From contig NC_003281.10 in NCBI RefSeq assembly GCF_000002985.6, positions 2,604,001 to 2,668,000 on the forward strand: a stretch of DNA of 64,000 nt. Direction: 5' to 3'. Positions 19,171 to 30,669 of this stretch are shown piece after piece. The position numbers and the translations under genes are program-made. Position 1 is the stretch's first letter. Each line of letters opens with the position of its first letter. Source of the DNA: Caenorhabditis elegans (taxonomy: Eukaryota > Nematoda > Chromadorea > Rhabditida > Rhabditidae). The notes under the pieces are model-generated. The model saw nothing but the letters and a program-made list of their open reading frames with translations, had not been told where the DNA came from and searched no databases.

Positions 19171-22100
19171 ATGGCATTCCGTAAGCGTCGTCACGATTCG
19201 GAAGGAGATTCCGATGAAGAGAGACTTCCGATCAATAAAGATGAAGATGAGGATCTGAAAGCTGTAAGGAGCACGATTTTTGGCTGAAAATCGGGGATTT
19301 TCTACCTTGAAAATGAAAAAATTGGCAAAAACTAACCATTTTCGTAACAAATTTCGATTTTTGATTAAAAAAAAACCGAAAAAATCAAGAAAAAGTTTCA
19401 CAATTCGGATTTTCTCTTAAAAAAAACTATTTTTGACGAAATTTTGAAACTTTTTTGTAAAAAATTCAATAAAACAAGATTTTAAGCACTTTTTTCGGAT
19501 TTTTCAGAAAATAAAAATTTTTTAGAACAGTTTCTTTTCAGAAAAAATCAAAACTTTTTTTTTTCAATTTTTAATCGAAAAATCGGCAAAAAGCTACTTT
19601 TGTCTTCAAAATTCTGAGAAAATATCCATTTTTTACATTCTTACTCAATTTTTTGAAAAAAAAAAAGATTTTTCTTAAAAAATGTATTTCCGATAAAATT
19701 TTAGCAATTTTCCTCAATTTTTTTGGCGATTTTTCGATTAAAAACTTGAAAAAATTCGAAAAAAGCGCTTAAAAACTAGCTTTATTGAATTTCACTCAAA
19801 AAAAAACTGAAAAAAAGAGTTATACAAATAACAGGAACTGAAGAGTAAAATAAAAAAACATTCTATTAAAAAAAACCGGTTTTAATTATTTTTTTCTCAA
19901 TGTTTTAATTAATAAATTGATAATTTTGATTTAGTGTTAAAAATAATCAAAAATCTAATTTTCGGTCTATTTTCTAATTTTTTTGAGAGAAATTTCTACT
20001 TTGAAAAAATTATTTTCAAATTTTCAAAGCTTAAGTTTCTCTCAAAAATTAAGAAAATAGACCGAAAATTTGATTTTTTTTAAAGCTAAATCAGAAATTA
20101 TCAATTTATTAATTAAAAAATCGGAAAAAAATTAATTTCATTTTTTAAATAGAAAATACGATTAATATAATTTTTTGAAACAAAGAAAAATACCCGAAAA
20201 TTGTAAATAATTATTGAAAAATATTAAAAAAATTTCCAGGAACCGGCAAAAAAGTCGAAAAACATGTGGTCAGATATGTTGCTCGAGGAGCAACTTCTCG
20301 AAAAAGGTCAACAAATTAATTTGGATCGAACATCAAGAAAGCAGCCAAATGTTTCACGTGGTCCTGAATCTTATTTGATGCCACAGGACGAATTTCAGCG
20401 GAAACAATCGAGAAATGCTAATCAAAAGAAAAAGAATGAGGTGTTCGATGTGAGGAAGCTTGAATTTCTGGGATTTTATTGGAAAAAATGCGATTTTCTG
20501 GCAAAAATTATCAGAAAAATGCGCAAAATTGGTGTTTTCAGCTGCTTTTTTTGAAAAAATAATTTAATTTAAAAAAAAAATGTTGCCTTTTTTTTTTTTT
20601 GGAAAAATTGCAGTAAAAAGCAATTTTTGAAAATGAATGTATATTAATTGTCAGAAAAATAATTGAATTTAATTTAAAAATTCTAAAAAAACTAGTTTTC
20701 TAGCAAAAAGCTACGAAAACCAACATTTTCTGCTCAGTTTTTAAAATTTTGAGAAAAAATTGCAGTAAAATTACAAGAAAAACTGAAATTTTGGAAAAAT
20801 CACTGCAAATTATTCCAAACTCGTGTTTTTTTCTCGAATTATTTTTTTTTATTCTGAAAATCTTTAAAAAATGTGCTTGATTTCTGAATTTTCCGATTAA
20901 AAAAAAGAAGCAGACCAAAAAAAAAAAAACTAATTTTCAAAAAAAAATTTGTTGAAAAATTGGAAAAAAACCAATTGAAATTTATAAAAATCACTCATCT
21001 AATTTTTAAAAAATTTGAAACGCAGAAAATCTTTTTTTTTATACCAGTGCAATTTTCTCGAAATTCTGTACCAGAGATTTCAAGAATTTTTGAAATTGTG
21101 GAAAATAAAAGAAAAATCTAATGTTTCAACAAAAAAAAATCTTTAAAAATTGAATTTTCATCAATTTTATCTAATTTTTAAGGAAACATTATTGAAAAAA
21201 AGCATTATCGTTGCTTTTTTTTGAAAACTTTCAATTTTTCGACAAAAAATTTTCTTTAACTTTAAAGAAAGCCAATTTTCGAAGAAAGAGTTTTAAAAAA
21301 TCACATTTTTCTAATTTCCAGAAGCCCGTAGTCCTTGTCACCCCAGCAAGCGATGATCTCTTCGGAGACGCTCCATCAGCTTTAAACGAGGATTTTGGAG
21401 TGAAAAAGAACGATGTGAAGCTGCCAAAAGACGATGAAGCTGGATGGTGGGGAAAGAAAGGTGCAAATAAGAGATATAATGATCGAATGGGATATCATTC
21501 TGGAGGTCCTCGACAACCTTATCCACGAAAGACAACTGGTCAACTGATGGCTTCTGAGTATTCACTGGAATCTATGGTTGCAGCTGAATTTGCTCCGAAT
21601 TTGAGTACGAAAGAGTTGGGAACTCAGATGGCCGCCGCAATGGGAGAAAAGGATCCGGATACGGTGAAAAAGATTACAAACGCGATTGGCTCGGAACTAT
21701 CGATTAAATTATTCAATGAGACAAAAGAAATCGAGCAAAATGGTGGAATGAAGACTGCGGATGGAAGTCGTCGTCGGACTCCCGGTGGAGTATTCATTAC
21801 ACTTTTCAAGATGGATTCATCGGTTAGCCGAGAGATTAAGGATGGCATTTTTGGAGATATGAGGAATGCTGAAAAAGAGAGAACTAAGAAGAAGAAGGGA
21901 GAGAAACAGTTTACGAGACAGCTTGAAGATGTAAGGATGGAGGAAAATTGGAGAAACTGAAGAGCTTGAAGCTTTAAAGAAATCGAAAAAAAACTTTGAA
22001 AATGTGAAAAATTGAAAATTCTTAGATTTTCCACTATAAAGTCCAATTTTCCTCTGTAAGAGTGGAGAAAATTGGAAAATATTACAATTATGATTTTTCA

Positions 22101-23475
22101 AGTTTTGAAACAAAGAAAAATGTGAAAAATTCTAGCTTTTGGCAATTATTTTCGTCAAAAATAAAATTTGCCTGAAAAATGTCAATTTTCGAACGTTTTC
22201 CCTGATTTTTCAGGCGATTACATTAGAAAATTCAGGAAAAATTGAAAAATATGAGACAGCTTGAAGATGTAAGAAAATTGATTTTCCAATATAAAGTCCA
22301 ATTTTTCTCTGTAAGAGTGGAGAAAATTGGAGAATACTTAAAATTTTGATTTTTCAACTTTTGAAACGGAGAAAAAAGTGCAAAAATCTAGAATTTGAGC
22401 AACTATTTTAGTTGAAAATTGAATTTTCCTGTAAAGTTTCAATTCCCAGCCAAAAAATTCAGGAAAACCTGAAAAATCCGATTTTTCAACGTTTCAAATT
22501 GAGAAAATAGTGTAAAACTGGAGAAAAAAACTGAAAAATTAGTTTTTAAAAATTTTAATTTTTTATCAAAAATTGCAAAAATCACATTATGCAAAAGAAA
22601 ATTCTAAAAAATTAAACTTGGAAATTTTAATTTTAATTTTTAACATAAAAATTCACAAATCAAACCTGAAATTTTCAAAAACAATTACAAAAAATTCTGA
22701 AAATCTGAAAAAATGTGTTTTTTGGAACGAATTTTCTAGAAAATGTACCACAATTCTAACTTTTTTTGAATTTTCCGGTTTAAAAAAATGTATTCAAAAA
22801 CATTTTTCGCAAAAAAAAAAAGATTTCTTAATTTTCTAGTATTTTTCTGATTTTCCCAGTTGAAAATTAAAATTTTTGAAGAAAGTTGAGACACACCTGT
22901 GATTTTATTATCATTTTTTGTAAGATTTTTTCCGACAAAGGCGAAAAACTTAGAATTCGATTTTTGTAAAAATTGAAAAAAAAAACACTGAAATCTCGAA
23001 AAAACACTGCGTTTCTTACTAAAATGTAAAAATTCCATTTTTTTTTCAAATTTTTCAGAAAAAAATAAATCAGAAAATCTTTTTAAAAAATTCGAAACAA
23101 AAAATAGGTTTTAAGCCTAATTTTGATAAATTTGATGACGTTTTTTTTAAAACAATTTCCCAGATTTTTTTAAAAAGTGAAATTCAATTTTTGTTGGCAA
23201 AAAATCTTGAAATTCGATTTTTTTTTCAATATTAAAATAAATTAAAGTTACCTCGAAAATTTAATCTAGAATAAAAAAACGTAAAAAATTCTGAAATATC
23301 TGAAAAAAAATTTCGAAGCATGAAAAATGGGGTTTAAGCCTAATATTTTTTTAATTTCCAGATGAAGAAAACGATGGAACTCGCCGCTCAAGCCGAAACC
23401 GATTTGGCAAACGAAGAGCAGCTCGCCACCGCCGTGGATGCTCCATTCAGTGACGATGCAGTCGATATGGTCTAA
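19171..23475 (+). CDS. PHAX-family snRNA nuclear export adaptor
   Basis: The exons are 19171-19263, 20240-20449, 21322-21930 and 23362-23475, giving 341 residues with phase 0 at every junction. TTTCAG directly precedes the ATG. The N-terminus is acidic with a basic start (MAFRKRRHDSEGDSDEE). A MWSDMLLEEQL segment lies near residue 39. The RNA-binding region at about 190-260 contains KELGTQMAAAMGEKDPDTVK, an SELSIKLFNET helix, and GGMKTADGSRRRTPGGVFI, the conserved PHAX signature. PHAX bridges capped snRNA and cap-binding complex to the exportin CRM1 in the nucleus. The C-terminus is Ala/Asp-rich (AVDAPFSDDAVDMV). Introns 2 and 3 are long and AT-rich. Confidence in the family is high; no gene symbol was recalled. 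Confidence 0.92.
19885..20135. repeat. Inverted repeat in intron 1 of the PHAX gene
   Basis: TTTTCGGTCTATTTTCTAAT, with AATAAATTGATAATTT, on the left is mirrored by ATTAAGAAAATAGACCGAAA and AATTATCAATTTATT on the right, with a short AT-rich loop. It is a possible degraded MITE. Confidence 0.6.
21914..22400 (+). repeat. Local duplication including the 3' end and donor of PHAX exon 3
   Basis: GAGACAGCTTGAAGATGTAAG at the exon 3 end (21914-21934) recurs at 22253-22273 in the following intron. A block with TATAAAGTCCAATTTTCCTC and GTAAGAGTGGAGAAAATTGG at about 22027-22125 also recurs at about 22282-22380. The duplicate carries an intact copy of the splice donor. Confidence 0.75.
22400..23340. 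other. AT-rich intron sequence without recognised features
   Basis: This is the rest of the third intron of the PHAX gene. It is long A/T runs; I see no exon or repeat worth naming. Confidence 0.55.
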
Positions 23476-23822
23476 TTGAATTTTCCCGGTTTAACTCTTT
23501 GTCTCATTGTTCTCTTTGTTTCAATTTTAATCTCCCACTTTTCAAATCGACGGTCGAGTTTTCTCCTATTTTCTAGGCCACCTCTCAAATATCCAACATC
23601 ATGTTCCATTGTCAAAATGTTGTTCAATTGTTATTCTTCTCCCCTTCTCATTTTTTTCCCACTTTTTGTAAAAGAGCACAAATTGGCGTCAATTTTGCTC
23701 TTATGTGTCCCTGCCCAATGGATAATATAAGTTAATAAAGTCGACTATATAATAATAGGTCGACACACGTATTTATAGTTCATAGGCAATAGCTTCCCGA
23801 GGAGGTGAACAGGCGCGCTTGA
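23476..23822 (+). terminator. PHAX 3' UTR and poly(A) region (copy 1)
   Basis: An unusually C/T-rich 3' UTR leads to AATAAA at 23733-23738. The block from ATATCCAACATCATGTTCCA (about 23589) to AGCTTCCCGAGGAGGTGAA (about 23810) is repeated at 24608-24825. Confidence 0.7.
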
Positions 23823-23937
23823 ACCAATTTTTTAGAGCCAAATTTTGTTAAAATCTTGAATTTTTCAGGTTTTATCAAATTCTGGATTTTTGCTCGACAT
23901 TTTTGAATTGACATATTTTTTGGAATTTTTTTCCGAC

Positions 23938-24545
23938 TAATTCGGCAAATCGGCAATTTGCCCGTTTGCCTATTTGCCGGAAAATATGATTTTCGGCAAA
24001 TTGCCGATTTGCCGTTTGCCGAAAATGTTTAGAGGGATTTTTATAAGACGAAAAAAGTGCCTTTTTGAACTTTTTTCCCGTTTTCTTTAGATATTTTCAT
24101 AGAATTTAATGAATTTTCAAAATATATGTATGAAATTTGCCAGAAATATTCAATACTGTCATTTTGCTGATTTGCCGAAAATTTTAATTTTCGATAAATT
24201 CGGTAAGTTGCCGATTTGCCGGAAATTTTCAATTTCGACAATTTGCCGATTTGCCAGAAATTTTCATTCCGACAAATTTGGAAATTTGCCGATGTGCTGA
24301 TTTTTCGGATATATTAAATTCCGGCATTTTGCCGATTTGCCGGAAATTTTAATTTTCGACAAATTTGCCGATTTGCCGGAAATTTTCAATTTCGGAAATT
24401 TGCCGATTTGCCGGAAATTTTAATTTCAGGCAGTTTTCCGTTTTCCCGGCAAATTCGACAATTTTCCGGTTTGCTGATTTGCCAGAAATATTCAATTCCG
24501 GCAATTAGCCGATTTGCCGATTTGCCGGAAAAATCGTTAGCTGCC
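23938..24545. repeat. CCGGCAAAT-type satellite between the duplicated 3' UTR blocks
   Basis: It has irregular TTGCCGATTTGCCGGAAATT units with inserted AT-rich sequence at about 24030-24140. Accidental frames on both strands are repeat products. Confidence 0.85.
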
Positions 24546-24607
24546 CAAAATTTCCACAACCCCCTCTGTTTCAAATTTAAACCTGCTATCCTTGACTTTT
24601 CAATTCA

Positions 24608-24825
24608 GATATCCAACATCATGTTCCATTTCCAATGTTGTTCAATTGTTATTCCTCTACATCATTTTTCCCACTTTTTCCAATTGTAAAAGAGCACAAA
24701 TTGGCGTCAATTTTGCTCTTATGTGTCCCTGCCCAATGGATAATATAAGTTAATAAAGTCGACTATATAATAATAAGTCGACACACTATAGTTCATAGGC
24801 AATAGCTTCCCGAGGAGGTGAAATT
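24608..24825 (+). repeat. Second copy of the PHAX 3' UTR/poly(A) block
   Basis: It repeats 23589-23810 nearly exactly, including GAGCACAAATTGGCGTCAAT, TTAATAAAGTCGACTATATA and AGCTTCCCGAGGAGGTGAA, with small deletions. It therefore provides a second potential poly(A) site (AATAAA at about 24753) about 1 kb further on. Confidence 0.85.
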
Positions 24826-25041
24826 GATAGCGGCGGGGGCGCTTGTTTTTCTCCGTTTTCGCCTTCGTTTGACGATGACCACACATGACTATCCTTGACC
24901 CTTCTCGGCTTCTTCTTATTCTTTTTTACAAATTATTATCTCTGGTTTTTTCCATTTTTCTCTTTTTCTTCTCCTAATTCGAATCAGCTGATCAGATGTG
25001 GTTGCTATTTAGGTCGTTGTTCCCAGTCCACTCCATTCAAT

Positions 25042-27298
25042 ATGGATTACGATAGTAAGAAACTCGAGGAAGCTAGAAAGCAAACTATTCGGTATGGTAT
25101 GGGTTGTGATTTCTGGTATCTTTTGCTTTGATACGCCGTTCGCACACGAGACTTGATTGATGGGCCGGCGCCTCCCACGCGTGTTCGATAATTTATTGGA
25201 ACAATAATAATAATAATCATGAGGAATTTGCAACACATATACGCGTATTTGATAACCGTATGTCACACGGGCGGCTTTGGAATATTCGAGCAATTGAAGC
25301 ACATGGCCGTGAAAATGCACGGCCATGTGGAGATTTACGTGTAGTCCGCGAGGAAAATGTCGGTTTTTTGGCTGGAATCGAAAACGACTTACGATTTTTT
25401 TTCAGGGAAAACTGAGAAAAGTGACATTTTTTGTATTTTTACTGAAAAGTTAAATTTACGATTTTTCGTTCACAGGGGTCGTGGCCTTCTTCATGAGCCG
25501 CGACGCGACACGCAACGCGCCTTAAATCTACCCCAGATATGGCCGAGCCAAAATGGCCTAATTCGGCAAACGCTTCCATTTCAATCTATGAGGGAAGCCA
25601 GAAATCCGTGAGCGAAAAAAAAATTGTTTTCAGTTTTTTTTCCGGATAAAACCGAAATTTTAGTGGTGTTTTCAGGAAAAAAATCGGAAATTTTTCGACT
25701 TTTTTCAAGAGAACCGAGAAAAAAGTACGATTTTTCGGAATTTTCATGAAAAAATGATTTTTTTTTAGTTTTCAGCTTTGTCAGAAAGAATTTTCACGTT
25801 CTTAATTTATTTTCAGAAAAAAAAACCGAAAATTTAAGATTTTCCGCTGTTTTTTGAGAAACAAAGCCCGAAAAAGTTGAAGCCAGCATATTAACCAAAT
25901 TTCTTAAAATCCTCTTCTCCACGAGGAGTACACGAGTTGCGTAAATCTACACAAGGCCGTGGAAGAGTTTTTTTTTCACAAACATTCTTCCATTTTCAAT
26001 TATTTTTTTTTGAAAACCGCGTATGAGTAAAAATGATTTTTAGCGCCGAGATATATTTCAAAAAATCTATTTTTTTCAAGATGGGAAGCATGGAAACGCG
26101 AAGAAGTTGAAGCCCGCCAACGTGGACTCGAATTCAAAATGTATTGGGAGAAGCGGCATAAGGAGGATCGAGATGCGTGGAGGCTTAAGGTGAGCCCGAA
26201 TTTGTGCTCACTCGAGTTAACTTGGCCGTGAAAATGCGAAAACTCGGCCACCGATTTTTGAACATTCTAATAGTGAATTAGGCATCAAACCAAATTGTTT
26301 TTCGTCTAGGAGGTCTAGCAATTACAGTTTTTTCTCGAAAACAATAGCTATTTTTAAACATTTAACATGTCTACTGATAAACCAATGATCGCCCATTTAA
26401 GTGATAAACAGATTAGAAAAAATCTGTAAATTTCTCAAAAAGTCGATAATTTTTCGATTTTCTCGGAAATTTCCGTCAACTTTTTGGCCCCCGAAATCCA
26501 AACTAAACTGACTCTAGTGTGTTATCATATTTATGTATTTTGTTCCTGTTTCTTTATCATTTCGGTATGAAGGACGTTCGTTCGTTTCTACCAGTCAGTG
26601 GTTTTGGTATATCAGGCACGTGATTCTGTTGTTTCCAGGATTTGCAAACAATGCTGCTTACCTACGCCTGCCTACAAACTTGTCACCAAACCCAGAAAAA
26701 GTCGGGCGCTGCAATCAAATTGTTATGTGGCGCCCGACGTTTTCTGGGTTCCAGGCTTAGGCGTACTCTTGGGTTCAGGCTTAGGCTTAGGCTTAGGCGT
26801 AGGCTTAGGTTCAGGCATAGGCATAGGCTTAGGCTTAGGCTTAGGCTTAGACCCAGGCTTAGGATTGGTCCTAGGTTTAATTTTAGGCTTAGGCTTACCC
26901 TTGGGCTTAGGCTTAGGCTTAGTCTTAGGCTAATCCTAAGGCTTAGGCTGTGGCTTTTTCAAAACTCGTTTTTCAGGACTTTGCCAACGCGATCGACAAA
27001 ATGAGCCGTGCGGGGTATAAAGGAAAGCACGGAGATTTTGAAGTTCCAGCTGAACGCTACGAAGAGCTCAATGCACTTTATATGCAGGCGACTGTAGGCG
27101 ATTACGGTACTCTTACAAAATATTTTAATTTTTCAATAATTATTGAAATTTCCAGATGGAAATACGGCTCTGAAATGCGGTCAGTACTGGAAGAAGCATA
27201 GCGGAAAGACACAAATCGAGGCGATTCGGGAGTATATCAAACTGACAAATCAGACGCTGACCAAGTACGGATGGAATCCTCCAGAGGGATGGGTTTAA
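25042..27298 (+). CDS. Acyl-CoA-binding-domain protein with a charged N-terminal extension
   Basis: The exons are 25042-25091, 26081-26189, 26977-27106 and 27156-27298, giving 143 residues with consistent phases. The ACBP signature lies in the C-terminal 90 residues: [12 protein letters not shown] (55-66), [16 protein letters not shown] (80-95), and the last helix [20 protein letters not shown]. ACBPs bind medium- and long-chain acyl-CoA esters in the cytosol. The usual KWxAW motif after the GD is replaced by QYWKKH, a departure from the family. Residues 1-53 are highly charged and helical ([15 protein letters not shown]), longer than the usual N-terminus of an 86-residue ACBP. The acceptor of exon 2 is CAAG instead of the usual CAG. 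Family assignment is good; the exact paralogue symbol is not recalled. Confidence 0.82.
25337..25958. mobile_element. Repeat-derived segment in intron 1 of the ACBP gene
   Basis: GCCGCGACGCGACACGCAAC, then GCGCCTTAAATCTACCCCAG and TATGGCCGAGCCAAAATGGC (25497-25610), is a known-looking dispersed repeat. It recurs inverted at 29935-30060. CTTCTCCACGAGGAGTACAC and CGTAAATCTACAC (25914-25958) match the family at 7010 and 18389. Confidence 0.65.
26745..26948 (+). repeat. Interstitial telomere-like TTAGGC tract (G-strand)
   Basis: TTAGGC, the nematode telomere unit, is repeated with degenerate variants (TTCAGGC, ATAGGC, TTAGGT) for about 190 bp. It lies inside intron 2 of the ACBP gene and ends about 30 bp before exon 3. 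The LGLGLGL- or RLRLRL-like frames it creates are not proteins. Confidence 0.92.
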
Positions 27299-27359
27299 GC
27301 TGGAATTTGTTAATTCTATAATTTTTGATATTAACTTGAATTAATGAAGTGAACATGGC

Positions 27360-28725
27360 TTATTAAATTGTTTGCACATTTCAACAGCTTATATCTCGGC
27401 TCATTTTAATGATATCAAAAAATTGTCAACTACAACATTATAAAAAAGATTTCAAAAGTATTTTGTCAGTTGAAATTTTGTTGTGAAAACTAAAGTCATC
27501 CGGGATATGAACTGTTAAAGTTGAACAAAACATGGTGCATCGAACATCTGACTTTCTTCTCACCAATTGTTTCTAATATTTCCACTCAAATAGTAATTTA
27601 CCAATAATTAGGCAGGCACGTAGGGTCCCCAAATGCATCCCTTATCCTTTCAACCCCCTCAAAAACCGTCTACCTCCAACTTCCGCTTCACTCCAACAGA
27701 GACCATTCCCATCACTTTTTTTCATTTCAAAAGGTCACTATAACTCTTCCTTTGTGCAGGTGTTAAGTATACAATAGTCGTGTGGGCCCCTATGTTGACA
27801 GATAGTAACAGTTCAGCCAGAGCAGGTAAATAAAAAGTTCAGGTGTAGGAGAATGAAAGAGCCGTTTTTTGAAATTGAAAAAAAATTGTTGGTAAACTGA
27901 TAAAAGTGTTGACAAAACCAATGGCCGCGGATAAAATATTGGTGGCCGAGTTTTTCCTAGTTCTACATTTAATTTCTAAGATTAATGGGGTCCTGTCCTT
28001 AAAAATACAAATTTTTTCGGGTACTCAGGCACGAAGAAAAAAGTAAAATAATTTGGTGGCCTAGTTTTCCAAACTGTCTTAAAAATAGACTACCTTTTTT
28101 AATAATATAAATAACTTTCATGGAAGGCCGAATTTCGTTTTAGCGTGCATGACCGCAAAAATTGATGGCCGAGTTTGTTATTTTCACGTTTAGGCCACGC
28201 AGCAAGGGCAACGCTGTAAAAAGTTGGTGGCCGAGGTTTTCATGATAGACGTGTACGGTTTTAGGCTTTTCTGCCTTCTGAAAATTGCTTTGTTTCTAAA
28301 ATTTTTGTTCAATTCACCATGTTTCGTTCAACTTTGGTGGCCGATATCTTGGCTGTCTTAGGTTTTGTCAAAAACTTGTCAACTAACAAAATATTTTCCT
28401 GATCTTTTTCTATAAATTTTTATTTAAAAGTTTATTGGAATCTTCAAAAAGAACCAAGAACGGGACAGTCAAAGCTGCCTGGTGTGTTAGTCTTCGATGC
28501 ACCATTTTTCGTTCAACTTTGGCGGGTTATACCTCGGTTGATTTAGGTGTTATCAAAAACTTGTCAATTGGCGAAACGTTCGCCAAATATTTTTCTACAA
28601 TTTTGCAGTTGAAAGTTTGTCGATATCTCACAAATGAACCGATATATAAGCTAGAAAAGTAAAAAAGCACAAAACGTTGTGGCATGGTGCATTGATGAAA
28701 TTGAACCTTTTTAAATGACTTCAAT
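27360..28725. repeat. GATGCACCATG / ATCTCGG foldback repeat family, first cluster
   Basis: Units have the form GATGCACCATGTTT, then a CTTTGGCGGCTCATATCTCGG-like block, then TATCAAAAAATTGTCAACTG, and the same in reverse ending in ACATGGTGCATCGA. Examples are 27370-27545 and 28495-28695; a diverged region at 28135-28350 repeats GGTGGCCGAG. The family recurs through 30-52 kb. Confidence 0.75.
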
Positions 28726-29619
28726 CGGCACTAAGAAACAGGGAATGCTATCCATCGTGCATCGATAAGAATGTTTTCGTCTAATTCTACTCGAAATTCA
28801 ATAAAGTACCATAACAAAACTCTATAGACAACCAGGCTCATGTTTTTCTGGCCTAATTATTGTTCGACCGACCTACATCCAAATAATATTGGTTACTGAA
28901 CTGATCATCATTTCCTGTTCCACTCTCTCTCTCCCATCATATCTCTAGACTTTCCAAACTTTCCCAGTGATGATACCCTACTTTCACCCGCCGATCTCGG
29001 GAAAGCATCAGAGTAGCATTGCGACCTCCCCTCCATATCACGCAAAAATGCACTTTTCGGTTCCTTGTAGAAGGGCCTGAGAGTAGCATTTCATCTAACA
29101 CACACAGTGAGAAATGTTTTCTTGACAAGTACACACACCTTTAGATGTCTATCTTTACTGTGTCGAATCCCCATTCAAAGCCGCACGTCGTCCCCTTCTT
29201 CTACTTCTCCTGCCCTCTCCCCAACCTAATCGTTCGACGTGATCAGTGCCTCAAAAGATAGTTCATCTCAATGTGAGATGATGACACGTGTTTGTAAGTA
29301 CAGTAATCGGGATAAATGGAGACAGAGAGAAAGGGGAAAAAGAGTAGAAAAACTCTGAGTAGAAGAAGTAGCCGCAAATATTGAGATGAGCGGGTTATTT
29401 ACTGTCTGAGAGATATTGAGGAGTAGGGGACAAAGTCATATTTGCATACGTCTTATCAAAAGTGGGTACACCTAGAATATGGACTCTTGTGCCAAAACAA
29501 TAACAGGAGACGCCTGAGATGATTAGTTGAAACTAGACACATAAAAACTTGGGTCTCGCCATGAAGGGGCACAAAAATTCGGACCAAAGACTGCAACTTT
29601 TAGGCATGCATGCATATCA

Positions 29620-29735
29620 GGGGTGTGTGGCAAATGTTCAAATTTGCCGAGCTCGACAAATCTGGCAAATCACGTTTTTCAATATTTGCCGAGCAAGGCA
29701 AACGGCAGATTTGGCAAATTTGCCGCACACATCTG
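29620..29735. repeat. Diverged TTGCCGAGC/GGCAAAT repeat
   Basis: AAATTTGCCGAGCTCGACAA, CAAATCTGGCAAATCACG and AATTTGCCGCACACATCTG resemble the GGCAAAT satellite, here with GAGC instead of GGAA. Confidence 0.5.
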
Positions 29736-29934
29736 GTACAAATTCCGCTCTCCTAAACAAATTTGGCATGAAACTGTTATACGCCAAAAATTTTGGAAAA
29801 ATGTACAGCAGAAGTTAAAAATAATTTGCCTCTCCACAAATCGTGTGAAATTTGACAAAGTTAAAATGCTTAGACATGAAAATTTACGTTCTGCAACAAT
29901 TCGAGCACGATTCCAAGAAGTACTTTTTGAACGT

Positions 29935-30190
29935 CCCTCACGGATTTCTCGCTTCTCTCATAAATTGAAATGGAAGAGTTTGCCGAACTAGGCCATTTTG
30001 GCTCGGCCATATCTGGGGTAGATTTACGGCGCGTTGCGTGTCGCGTCGCGGCTCGGTTTCAGTTGTAAAACTAAATGCATTTGTCCGTGTGGAGTACACG
30101 ACTTTCCCACGCGTTGTCCGGTGGGCGATTGTCAATGGAGCGCGAAAAATTGAATGAGGAAGGCCAGAACGACGTGCCCCCTTCTAGAAA
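29935..30190. mobile_element. Dispersed non-coding DNA transposon fragment
   Basis: The block GGCCATTTTGGCTCGGCCAT, ATCTGGGGTAGATTTACGGC, GCGTTGCGTGTCGCGTCGCG (29990-30058) is an inverted copy of 25497-25610. It is followed by GTGTGGAGTACACGACTTTC, CCACGCGTTGTCCGGTGGGC and GATTGTCAATGGAGCGCGAA, sequence that I recall as widespread in C. elegans. Confidence 0.65.
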
Positions 30191-30656
30191 GTTTCCAAAA
30201 TTTTGTAAATTTTGGACAAAACCTTTTGGACAAGCAACGCTGAGAAAAAAAATCCATGTCGTCATGCACCATGTTTTGCCGAACTTTGACAGCTCATATC
30301 TCGGTTGTCTTTGGGTTTACAAAAAATTTGTCAACTGACAAAATGTTTGCCAAATCTTTTTCTACAGTTTCGTAGTTGAACGTTTGTTGATATCTATAAA
30401 ATCAACCGAGATATGAGCTAGCAAAGTAATGAGGTACAATGACTTTGTGACATGGTGCATCGATGAAGCTGAAATTCCTTAAACTGTTTTGATGTGGTGC
30501 TCTCAAGTTGAAAGTCAGCTTTATTATAAGCTGAAGTTGGGGCATTTTTAAACTTTATCCATGTGGCAAGGTGGACTATATTGCTCATTTCACCTCCAAA
30601 ACCACCTCTCTCTCTCATTTTGCAACAAACTTTTCAACACCCAAGTTCAGACATAG

Positions 30657-30669
30657 CCCCCCCCCCCCC
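30657..30669. repeat. Poly-C tract (13 C)
   Basis: Thirteen consecutive C on the + strand (G on the other). Such tracts in C. elegans are G-quadruplex-prone. Confidence 0.9.

Noticed and set aside
26598..27004. LGLGLGLG- and RLRLRL-rich frames at the TTAGGC tract
   Set aside because: Repeat artefact inside an ACBP-gene intron; the real exon starts at 26977 in another frame.
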